Below, one piece after another: positions 1 through 7,368 of a DNA stretch of 64,000 nucleotides (position 1 is the stretch's first letter; every line of letters begins with the position of its first letter). Location of the stretch: the NCBI GenBank assembly GCA_027596075.1, contig JADGJC010000081.1, forward strand, positions 1 through 64,000, in the 5' to 3' direction. The translations under genes were made by a program, and so were the position numbers. The DNA is from Rhizophlyctis rosea (taxonomy: Eukaryota > Chytridiomycota > Chytridiomycetes > Rhizophlyctidales > Rhizophlyctidaceae). Below the pieces are notes generated by a model. That model worked only from the letters and a program-made list of their open reading frames with translations, did no database searches and was not told the DNA's origin.

Positions 1-81
1 GTAGTGCCTTTCTCTTGGACAATGAATGGAAGACCAGACATGAGAATATATTTGTGTTATAAGGTTAAGATACAAAAACCA

Positions 82-222
82 ATGGATTTCTACTGTCTGC
101 GTTGTAAGCAAAATAGAGACGCCAAAGTGACATCCACAACTACAGTCAGAGGCCGCAAAATGGTGAAAGCCAAGTGTCCAAAATGTGGCACTACAATGTG
201 CCGGTTCATAAGCGGAAAGTAA
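82..222 (+). CDS. DUF5679-type zinc-ribbon mini-protein (virus-like)
   Basis: A 46-residue protein with two Cys pairs, CLRC near the N-terminus and CPKC near residue 36, joined by a basic Thr-rich linker and ending in a short FISGK tail. This is the layout of the DUF5679 family, short zinc-ribbon-like proteins common in large DNA viruses of eukaryotes and in phages; their function is unknown. The frame is open upstream to position 4, but the Met at 82 starts exactly at the domain, so I chose it. There is no intron. The next frame converges on it with only 31 bp between the two stops, a compactness unlike the host genes further right. The family call rests on pattern memory and not on a search. 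Confidence 0.72.
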   Translation: MDFYCLRCKQNRDAKVTSTTTVRGRKMVKAKCPKCGTTMCRFISGK

Positions 223-253
223 GTACCTTCAACAAAGAGTGACAGATAGTTAC

Positions 254-520
254 CTATTCCATGCTTTCAATAATGGCCAAAGCGCTTTCCAAGCGGGCAA
301 GGTTTCTATGAGCAGTTGTCAAAGTTTCCATGGTAAGATTGCGGGCTTCCATCTGTAACATGCGTTGATACAATGGAGGCGCACTTCTATAAGCGTCATA
401 CGAATCTAGAGTGACCCCTGGGTGAGAAACCCCCCATTGGCAAATATCTATAAACCATCGAGTAGCGGCTATGTGATCGACAATTTGTTCTTTGACGTTG
501 TCCATCTTTGCTGAATGCAA
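254..520 (-). CDS. Small hypothetical protein of the virus-like island
   Basis: An 88-aa intronless frame, predicted mostly helical, with no Cys pairs, signal peptide or membrane segment. I do not recognise it. It lies 78 bp downstream of the methyltransferase on the same strand and converges with the DUF5679 frame. The AT-rich stretch just upstream (about 541-565, containing TTTTTATATC and ATTATATG) could supply a promoter. Its compact placement between two recognisable virus-like genes is the main reason to believe it is real. Confidence 0.5.
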   Translation of the reverse strand: MHSAKMDNVKEQIVDHIAATRWFIDICQWGVSHPGVTLDSYDAYRSAPPLYQRMLQMEARNLTMETLTTAHRNLARLESALAIIESME

Positions 521-598
521 GGAACAAATGACATGTCTGCGCTTTTTATATCAAGGCAATTATATGCGCCACACAATTAATTTGGTGTTGCATACATA

Positions 599-1516
599 TT
601 AAATTAAACTACCCAATATGTGAACAATGGTATCTAACTGAAACGCGTTTCCGATGAGGCGGACTTTAGCCGTTTTGGTCAGATCCGGAATGTTTGTGTA
701 ACCATCCGGCAACCCCTGGAGGCGCTCTAATTCTACCAAGGTATGATGGCGAAACATTTTGCCGTCATGAATCCTCTGCCAGGGTCCCATACTCGCAACG
801 ACCACGCGACCTTTGTTTCTGTTGGAACACGCCCAAGTTCTATCACTAATCCTTTTGTCCATCAACGCGAAAGGCTTTCCCCACAGACCCAATGCTTTGG
901 CGCTCGCAGTTATGAGTTCTTTCTGGCATATCCCCCTTCTACCTATCAGGCATTCTTCCGCTTCCGGATTTTCTTCTAAAATTTGATCAAACGTTTTGGC
1001 GACGATGGATGGATCTGGTGGGTTGATAGGAAAGGTCGTCCAATAGAACCGATTGCGTTCTTGGGCGGAAAAGTGCGACGAATTGAGTTCGGTCAGAAAC
1101 ACGTGCCGTCCTAATGCGTCCTCCAACAACTTTCGTATCTCCTCACTGACCCGTTTTTCCATCGCTACATTCTCGAAAAGCACATGATTGGGTGCATTAC
1201 CAGCCAATCTCGTCCTTTTGAGAAGATCTATAACTTCTAAAAATACGTTTCCTCTGTGATCTTCAAACAATCTCCTATTTCCCATCACGCTGAACGATTG
1301 GCACGGACATCCACCCATAATCAAGTCTACTTTTGGCAACACATCCACCTTTGTGATATCTCCCAACATCGGATGACCGCTAAAATGTGATCGATATACT
1401 CTATTGGCGTCGACGTTGATATCGTATGAACCCAAACACCGTTTACGTTCGCCGAATACCCTATCCATCGCCAATGACCCCACCCCGATCCCCGCACAGA
1501 TTTCGATGTAGGTCAC
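599..1516 (-). CDS. DNA (cytosine-5) methyltransferase, virus/prokaryote type
   Basis: A complete 305-aa, intronless C5-cytosine methyltransferase. The ordered motifs are visible: EICAGIGVGS (motif I, AdoMet binding) at the N-terminus; GGCPCQSFS with the catalytic Pro-Cys (motif IV); FENVAM (motif VI); AQERNRFYW (motif VIII, QxRxR type); and LQGLPDGYTN followed by IGNAF (motifs IX-X) near the C-terminus. The target recognition region between VIII and IX is short. It is a bare catalytic domain with no BAH, CXXC, PWWP or chromo domain, so it resembles phage, bacterial and large-DNA-virus enzymes more than fungal DIM-2, RID or DNMT1/5. It should transfer a methyl group from S-adenosylmethionine to C5 of cytosine in a short DNA motif. 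No key residue is missing, so it may be active. The flanking genes are also intronless and close-packed. Confidence 0.9.
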   Translation of the reverse strand: MTYIEICAGIGVGSLAMDRVFGERKRCLGSYDINVDANRVYRSHFSGHPMLGDITKVDVLPKVDLIMGGCPCQSFSVMGNRRLFEDHRGNVFLEVIDLLKRTRLAGNAPNHVLFENVAMEKRVSEEIRKLLEDALGRHVFLTELNSSHFSAQERNRFYWTTFPINPPDPSIVAKTFDQILEENPEAEECLIGRRGICQKELITASAKALGLWGKPFALMDKRISDRTWACSNRNKGRVVVASMGPWQRIHDGKMFRHHTLVELERLQGLPDGYTNIPDLTKTAKVRLIGNAFQLDTIVHILGSLI

Positions 1517-1594
1517 TGTTGTGTCGTGGAAGGTCTGTCTTCGCCAATAAAGTTACCAAAATGTTACTGTAAAAAAAAAAGTCATGATACCAAC

Positions 1595-2611
1595 TTACGG
1601 AGTGACGGGTCTCATGATATAACCCAAGTCCTTAAATGTGTGAATAAAATGCGCAGTGTGGTCTACAGAACCTTTGTCGATAAAGTACAGAGCGGTGGAC
1701 TTTTTATTGGGTGGTTTCTTGAGGAAACAGACGAGTGGGTTGTGTTCCAATAAGGACGTATTCAACGAGGACAGGTACAGTTTGGAGGCGGCATTGCTGG
1801 TGTCAGTGTTGGGATTGTTGGTGTAGTGTAAAGTGTTCCCAAAGGGTTCACAAAACTTCGCGGTGGCTTCAGGCAAGGTGTCGTTCAAGAGATCTTCCAA
1901 ATCTTCATCGCTATCCTGTCTTTCGTCTGCTTCTGCCACAGGTGCTGTTGCATAATTGACGCGTTTGGATCTAGGTCGCAACCTGCTTTCCTCTTCGTCT
2001 TCACTATGTGATTCACGTGACGTTGGTGCTGTTTCTGGAGTGGGTAGTTGGGTATTACGACGGTCGGTAGGAGAAGGTTCACAGGGGCGTCCTCTTTTCC
2101 GACGTTGAGAAGTGTCTACTCCCGCTAATACGTCACCTATCTGTGTCGCGACTACATTATCACGAGATCCAAACTCCTTCAATACTCTATCCCATGCCTC
2201 CTGCAGTGGCAAATCCGTATCATTGGACGCAGAATACAACGCACAACACATGGCGGTATTGGATGGCAGATCATCTTCACCGATGTCACTCTCACGGAGC
2301 GTCAGGAGGACATGTCCGGATTGGGCGAGATTCCTGAACGTCCTAACACTACAACATCCGCCCCAACGTTTGTCTATATATGCCTTCAAGTTCGGATATT
2401 CGTGTTTGTACTCCTTCCGATGGACAATCTGATGGACTGCGCTGCAAGTGTCGAACCATGTTTGGGTCGGCGGTTGATTCTCTCTTAATTGGGCAGGATC
2501 TATGGATGATTCTAACTCTTGAAGTGTCATGATTGTTTTGTGAGAATGTTTTGGATGGAAGACGACATGGTACCAACGATAATCGCCTTTTGTTTCTGCG
2601 AAAAGCGCCAT
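1595..2611 (-). CDS. Putative DNA-binding protein, phage/plasmid-like HTH region
   Basis: A 338-aa intronless frame. Residues about 45-165 have the pattern of a bacterial/phage helix-turn-helix module: a helix with Tyr/His (HRKEYKHEY), then LKAYIDKRWG, a helix with SVRTFRNLAQ, LPSNTAMCCAL, then an amphipathic AW..VL helix. I know this as the 'kLYr..y.tFe.Yc.erWg.s.s.ayrLi' pattern of phage and plasmid DNA-binding proteins. An AT-hook-like KRGRP follows near residue 172, then a strongly acidic Ser/Glu/Asp linker and a C-terminal domain I do not recognise. Met28 (codon at 2528-2530) may be the true start, because the first 27 codons overlap an inverted repeat. The neighbour on the left is the methyltransferase, 78 bp away; a hypothetical gene is divergent on the right. 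A regulatory role is inference. Confidence 0.6.
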   Translation of the reverse strand: MALFAETKGDYRWYHVVFHPKHSHKTIMTLQELESSIDPAQLRENQPPTQTWFDTCSAVHQIVHRKEYKHEYPNLKAYIDKRWGGCCSVRTFRNLAQSGHVLLTLRESDIGEDDLPSNTAMCCALYSASNDTDLPLQEAWDRVLKEFGSRDNVVATQIGDVLAGVDTSQRRKRGRPCEPSPTDRRNTQLPTPETAPTSRESHSEDEEESRLRPRSKRVNYATAPVAEADERQDSDEDLEDLLNDTLPEATAKFCEPFGNTLHYTNNPNTDTSNAASKLYLSSLNTSLLEHNPLVCFLKKPPNKKSTALYFIDKGSVDHTAHFIHTFKDLGYIMRPVTP

Positions 2612-2691
2612 GTGATCGGATCACGCGACAATGAGGCGCTGATTGGGCATTTAGGATTTATCAATAGGATCGGACATGTGGCGCTTTTCGC
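2598..2691. repeat. Inverted repeat in the divergent promoter
   Basis: Perfect 13-bp arms GCGAAAAGCGCCA (2598-2610) and its complement (2679-2691), separated by 68 bp. A direct GATCGGA also occurs beside each arm (2614-2620 and 2668-2674). The pair lies between, or at the start of, two divergent frames, as expected for an operator or a regulator-binding site. Function is inferred from position only. Confidence 0.6.
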
Positions 2692-2720
2692 CGCATGAAA
2701 AGTAAATATCATTGGTAAAT

Positions 2721-2778
2721 CTTTCGTGCCGAAATTAAGACTTTCGTGCCCAAATGAAGACCTTTAGGGTTATTTAAA
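2721..2778 (+). promoter_or_regulatory. Tandem 20-bp repeat and TATA-like box
   Basis: Two adjacent 20-bp units (2721-2740 and 2741-2760) share CTTTCGTGCC followed by a near-identical second half. A third partial copy, GTTCGTGCCGAAAT, is at 3763-3776. TATTTAAA follows at 2771-2778. This looks like an upstream element plus TATA box for the rightward gene. A start site about 25-30 bp downstream of the box would leave the Met at 2901, not the one at 2790, as the translation start. Confidence 0.5.
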
Positions 2779-2900
2779 CCGGTGACATCTTGAACGGGAC
2801 CACTGACTTCTCAACACAGAAACAACGACGTGCGACTACAACTGCGACTACAACTGCGACTACAACCGCAAACTACCCGAAGTCACTACCGGCAACAATC

Positions 2901-3251
2901 ATGAACCCGTCAACCGCTGATCAAAAGAAGGTTTTCTGTGGCCTTCCACAAGACTTCTGCGAATACTTATTGTCAAAACTCGACCAAATTCACCAAGACT
3001 TCGAAAACTCTGACAGCCAAAAATCTCTTGAAGCGAAACGGGTAGTTGAACAGGTGCGAAACAGAGTCGCCACCGAAAAGGGACTTGTGAAGAAAGATAA
3101 GACCGATGACGATCTCGATATGATTCTAGAGGCGTCTAATTGGGGTTGTGCGAGTATCATTATTCATCTTTGTGAATTTGCAAAGGAATTGCCAGCAGAG
3201 GAGCATTCGCCAAAAGCGAAAGTTGGCGCAAAGAGGCAGCGTAGTGAGTAG
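2901..3251 (+). CDS. Hypothetical protein of the virus-like island
   Basis: A 116-aa intronless frame, acidic and helical in the middle (DFCEYLLSKLDQIHQDFE) with a basic tail ending in GAKRQRSE that could act as a nuclear-targeting or DNA-contact tail. The frame is also open from 2790, but that stretch is a Thr/Ala low-complexity run (ACAACTGCG-type repeats at 2836-2872), and the TATA-like box at 2771 favours the Met at 2901. I do not recognise the family. It is divergent from the HTH protein and shares its promoter region. Confidence 0.5.
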   Translation: MNPSTADQKKVFCGLPQDFCEYLLSKLDQIHQDFENSDSQKSLEAKRVVEQVRNRVATEKGLVKKDKTDDDLDMILEASNWGCASIIIHLCEFAKELPAEEHSPKAKVGAKRQRSE

Positions 3252-3385
3252 TAATGGTTGCGTCATAGCCCCATGTATAGTGATAGTTGTAACTTTCCTG
3301 TCACTTGTAGTCACTTTTGTATGCGGGGATAGATTTGTATGTAACTTTTGGAGTAAATAGTTCCATATAGTAACAATATATTGAA

Positions 3386-3539
3386 TTGTACAACAAATGT
3401 ACAACAAATTATTGGAAGAGTATTACCCCATACGAAATGTACAACAAGTACAACATGTACAACAAAATTTCACTAAACCAAATTTCAGACCATCAAAGGA
3501 CTATGGAGATTTGAGCAATTTTGTTGTACATGTTGTACA
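3386..3539. repeat. TGTACAACA iteron cluster with perfect inverted repeat
   Basis: Five direct copies of [T/A]GTACAACA (3387-3395, 3398-3406, 3438-3446, 3447-3455, 3456-3464) and two inverted copies TGTTGTACA (3522-3530, 3531-3539). The outer copies form a perfect 16-bp inverted repeat, CATGTACAACAAAATT (3454-3469 against 3517-3532). Iterated palindrome-cored sites in AT-rich DNA resemble a replication origin or a protein-binding array. There is no gene here. Confidence 0.8.
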
Positions 3540-3781
3540 ATTGTACAATTGAACGGTCACGATTCGTGGTGGATCGTTCGCAGCAAACTTTGGGCAATTG
3601 AATTTCCCGAAATGGAACATTCGGGTGAATGGAAGGTGCTTATGTAAGCAAATATTTGTGAAAATTTTGTAAAGTCCGAAATGTGTGAGCCAAAGTCGGA
3701 GAGGCGACCGAAAGGGCGCGAATTGCTAGAGTAAAGCAACTTTATGAAGAATTTTTTGCAAAGTTCGTGCCGAAATCGAGT

Positions 3782-3870
3782 GCCAAACAGGTAGGAAAAG
3801 TTGTTGCAAACTCAAAAAGTCATTTAAAGAGGTTTCCTGATTTTGCAACAACTTTTCCTACCTGTTTGGC
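3782..3870. repeat. 29-bp perfect inverted repeat (hairpin)
   Basis: The arms 3782-3810 and 3842-3870 are perfect reverse complements over 29 bp, beginning GCCAAACAGG, with a 31-bp spacer. The arms flank no gene. They could be the fused or terminal repeats of an element, a cruciform, or a transcribed hairpin. Short open frames crossing it are explained by the repeat and are not called as genes. Confidence 0.85.
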
Positions 3871-3970
3871 GAACGATGTTCTGGATGGAACGGAAACCGA
3901 TTGGGAACTTTTGGGTGACGATAGTTTGCGTAAGCGATATTGGCGTGACGGTTCGTGGTTCGTGCTTAAA

Positions 3971-4165
3971 TAATGGGATTTCCGGGTCGGTAATGGGACT
4001 TTTGGCAGCATTCAGTAAAAATGTGGCACAGTCACAATTTTCAGTCAGTAATAGGATATTTATGCTAGTAATGGGATTTTCTGGTATATTCTAGTAATGG
4101 GTATATTACTGGCTATTACTATGTACATATCGTGTGGCACAGTCACTGCATATATCAGTAATGGG
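3971..4165. repeat. Dispersed AGTAATGGG repeats, AT-rich non-coding DNA
   Basis: Six near-copies of [A/G]GTAATGGG[A/T] (starting about 3970, 3990, 4047, 4067, 4093 and 4157), plus two exact copies of TGTGGCACAGTCAC (4022-4035 and 4133-4146), which suggests an old roughly 111-bp duplication. No convincing coding frame lies between 3252 and the transposon at 4324. Confidence 0.7.
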
Positions 4166-4323
4166 TTAATACCTGATTGTATAGAGTACTTGTATGTAGA
4201 TTTTGCTTCAGGCTATTGTGGGCACATGTAGAGAAACATCAAAGAGGACATGGATGTTTTCATGTTGTTTGTTTAGATGACTGTAGTAGTCGCACATGAT
4301 GGAAGCCTTGCAAATGGTATGTA

Positions 4324-5746
4324 CAGTCCCATGCAAAAACCCGTGGCCGGTGGCGGTGTTAAGAACGCGTCGCGCCACCACCAACGGTGGTGACTATGTA
4401 GCCTCCACTCATTCCAACCTGCTTCCTTAGAGCCTCCCGGAACAAATGTGTAATGAGAGACAAAATTTTATGACCAATAGCACAAGTTTAACTCTATAAA
4501 TGGAGCGCCTTCCCTGTCCCAAATGCTCAAACTTCATCAAGCATTCACCAGCAATTGCCTCCCCACCATGTATACTCCTCCCCTCACCCCTTGTAAGCGC
4601 AAGGCCATTGTCACTCCGAGAGCGAAATGTCTTGGCTGCTGACATCACTCACGCATTCGGCATATCTGAACGCACTTATTGCCGCATCGCTAATAGTGAC
4701 CCTGCTACTGAGTCTTTCTCTGCCAACAAGAAGCCTGGCCGTCCATCTCAAATGACCGACGAAGTTCTGAACACCTTGAAGGGAATCGTTACCTCTGATG
4801 TTGAGCACCGTCGCCTTACTAAAGACGACCTTACCTCGGAAATCAACCTCATTCTTACCACCCCAATTACCTCCCGCACCATTGCCCATCACCTACACCA
4901 GCTAGGTTTCCAAAACAGCTGGGCTGTCTGTAAACCATTCCTCACAGACGCTCATCGCAAGCGGCGATTGAAGTGGGCATATGAACATCTGCACTGGACA
5001 GTTGAGCAATGGGAGGGTGTTATATGGTCGGATGAGAAGCCATTTGTGGTGGGCCATCAGGGTAGAGTTAGGGTTTGGCGCATGCCGGGAGAGAGGCTGC
5101 ATCCTGATTGCATGCAGGCTACTGTGAAGAGCGGGCGGAAGACGGTTTCGTTTTGGGCATGCTTTTTGGGAAGGCAGCTGGGACCACTTGCCAAACAGGA
5201 GGGACGGAATGCGGTGGCATATCAACAGCTACTGGGTGATCACATGTTGGATTTTTACTCAGGGGATGGTGATTGGGAGGATGTAGTCACCCTTCGCCAT
5301 CGAAAATTCCGCATCTTCCAGCAAGACAACGCACCCACCCATACGGCACGGACTACACGTGAATGGTTTGACCGCATGGGTATCAAGGCGACGACCTGGG
5401 CAGCCCAAAGTCCTGATCTCAACCCTATCGAGAACCTCTGGCAGATTTTATCTGCCGTCGTTGACAAACGCAACCCACGCACGGAAGAGGAGATAGAGCA
5501 GGTGGTGAAGGAGGAATGGGGGAAAATAGATAGGAGTGTCCTGCGCAGCTTGGTGGAAAGCATGCATAAGCGCTGTGTAGCTGTTATAGAACGCAAGGGC
5601 TGGCTTATTGACTATTAGATATTTTGTATTCAATACATCCAATAGATTTTCATAGTTTCATCATTGCAGGTGTTAATGAGGCGCGCGATGTGCTGCGCCA
5701 TCAAAACCTGACCGTGCCACGGGCCAAGGGTTTCTACACGGGACTG
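4324..5746 (+). mobile_element. Tc1/mariner transposon, both ends present
   Basis: A 1,423-bp element. The left end CAGTCCCATGCAAAAACCC (4324 on) and the right end (5722-5746, complement CAGTCCCGTGTAGAAACCC) match at 21 of 25 positions. TA dinucleotides abut both ends (4322-4323 and 5747-5748), the usual Tc1/mariner target duplication. It encodes one transposase on the + strand. A second internal palindrome near the left end (GCCACCACC...GGTGGTG, about 4373-4392) adds hairpin structure. It sits at the right edge of the repeat-rich, virus-like island. Confidence 0.9.
4500..5618 (+). CDS. Tc1-like DD34E transposase, possibly N-terminally frameshifted
   Basis: A 372-aa frame. It has an N-terminal helix-turn-helix (DITHAFGISERTYCRI), a GRPS AT-hook-like motif, then the DDE catalytic core: WSDEKPF (first Asp), QQDNAPTHTA (second Asp) and PDLNPIENLW (Glu). 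The second Asp and the Glu are separated by 34 residues, the DD34E spacing of Tc1. The core is uninterrupted. The first 40 or so residues look wrong: a different frame from the ATG at 4568 reads PLTPCKRKAIVT, a typical transposase start, and joins well in sense to RERNVLAADITHAFGIS of the main frame. I therefore suspect a one-base indel near 4612-4616, with the ATG at 4500 only fortuitously in frame. Confidence 0.88.
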   Translation: MERLPCPKCSNFIKHSPAIASPPCILLPSPLVSARPLSLRERNVLAADITHAFGISERTYCRIANSDPATESFSANKKPGRPSQMTDEVLNTLKGIVTSDVEHRRLTKDDLTSEINLILTTPITSRTIAHHLHQLGFQNSWAVCKPFLTDAHRKRRLKWAYEHLHWTVEQWEGVIWSDEKPFVVGHQGRVRVWRMPGERLHPDCMQATVKSGRKTVSFWACFLGRQLGPLAKQEGRNAVAYQQLLGDHMLDFYSGDGDWEDVVTLRHRKFRIFQQDNAPTHTARTTREWFDRMGIKATTWAAQSPDLNPIENLWQILSAVVDKRNPRTEEEIEQVVKEEWGKIDRSVLRSLVESMHKRCVAVIERKGWLIDY

Positions 5747-6012
5747 TAATAAGGAAAAAATCAAGTCGAAGTTTCCCAACTTATGCTTATATCGATACAA
5801 GATAATTGAAGACCGAGTATGGGCCTCTGTTGGGGGCAAGGGGTGAATATGGTACAGCGGCGTTGAGGGTATATGATTTTGCGCAAGTTGATGGTAAATT
5901 GGTTCTGAAGCGGCAAGGGTATCAAGAAATCACGACAAATAAATACGGGCTTCCGACGGGGAATGCGTGGGTGATACGGAAGGAGGTGTGATGTAAGTGT
6001 GCGTGTTCAATA

Positions 6013-7368
6013 TCATGGAACCATTCGGGTATTGTTGCTGGCGTTGATGACAGCGATGTAATCGGGACTATTTTTGTTGGCAAAGAGCTTTTCATCAAGG
6101 AGGAAGGAGCGGACAGTATATCGGCAGGAGGTGTCTCCACGGAAGCGGCCGGCACAGGCTGAATACAAAATGGAATACTCTTTAGTTCAAATCCACAATA
6201 AGACAATTGTACGAAGGCATGCAACAGGTTCCTTACATTCACAAACAATGGCAGCATTTCGGCATGCTCTGCCATCCCGGAATCCATCTCCATCAAACCG
6301 TTCAATAACTACCCACTCAGGTAACTCTGCTGAGCATTCCCTACACCGCCTGTTCTCCTCACGTTGCCGCAACTGGTAAAGGATTTTCGTCCCTTCTCCA
6401 CCGTCCGAACCAGCAAGTGCTAACGCCTTTTCCACCTCTACCTCCATCACCAATTGATCAAACTCCGATTTCGCTCCCTCCAGATTCAAGAATCCGCCAG
6501 CGGTAACCAGCTGGAACTTTATCTGGTCCTTCGACGCCCTAGTCCCTTCCTTCAAGGTACCTCTTGAGACCGTTTTCCGCACGCTTTTGATGAGTGAGAG
6601 GACTAGACCATTACTGATACGAAGTTTGATGGACACCAACGGCACCTCCTTTGTGAAAATCACGTCCCCCGTCTCTTCCCCCTTCCGCCCAAAACTCGCC
6701 CGTTTTCTAACAGTTTCCACAACTAATTGTCCGTCCTTGATGGTGACAACCACAGGCCCCACGCTCGACTTCGTGCCCTTTGTGCAAGAAAAGTGGAATT
6801 TTGGTCTGATGTAATTGGCAACATCGAGAGCATCCATGCGTCTGATACCACCATCTGCGTTAATGCTGATGGAAAGGCGATTGGGATTTGGAAAGGAGAA
6901 GCTTTGCCGGGGTGTGGGCTCAGATTGTGTTGGTGTGGGGAGCGTGGTCGTAGCAGGAACACCGGGGGAGAGGGCGTCGGATGGGGGTGAGGGAATCTGG
7001 ACAGGAAATGGGTATTGAAGTGGAGTAGGTGTTTCACCATCGACAGCTGCCTGATCAGGACTACTGCCTTTCAAGCTCTGTTTACTGAAGCGTTTCGTAA
7101 TTGCGGAAAAGAGAGTATTGCCGGTAGTCTTCACAGCCAAGGGTTCCTCTGCCGCAGGCGCGGTTACTGGTGGTGACTTTGAAGCGTCGCTGCTGATATC
7201 CGAGGCAGCCCGGGGCCGAAGGTTTGGTCGACTCAGAGATTTTCTAATGGTGCGGAGGGTAGTGAAGAATATGCTTGGAGACTGATCCGCTGGAGGGTCC
7301 AGTTCGGTGGCTGCTGACCCCAGGGCGGGACTAGAGACGGGTCGGGAAAGCCGTCTATTTACAGGCAT
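6013..7368 (-). CDS. PH-like plus ArfGAP-like zinc-finger protein
   Basis: Two exons (7368-6237 and 6158-6013; intron 6236-6159 with GTAAGG and CAG borders) give about 425 aa. Residues 1-170 are Pro/Ser/Thr-rich and probably disordered. Residues 175-310 have a beta-rich PH-like pattern (KFHFSCTKG, VVVTIKDGQLVVETV, KFQLVTAGGFLNLEGAKSEFDQLV) ending in a helix. The C-terminus has CRECSAELPEWVV, then a spliced VCESCAGRFR, then a short VRSFLLDE helix. This resembles the CxxC...CxxC finger of ARF GTPase-activating proteins, but the spacing between the Cys pairs is about 30 residues and not 16, and the usual 'GIHR' helix is altered, so GAP activity is doubtful. Membrane/ARF-related signalling is a guess. 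Splicing across 6159-6236 is what reveals the second Cys pair. Confidence 0.55.

Noticed and set aside
3767..3973. 68-codon open frame (+)
   Set aside because: It runs through both arms of the 29-bp inverted repeat and shows no recognisable motif.
5806..5991. 61-codon frame (+) right of the Tc1 element
   Set aside because: Could be the tail of a gene broken by insertion, but reading across the empty site gives no continuous frame and the sequence matches nothing I know.
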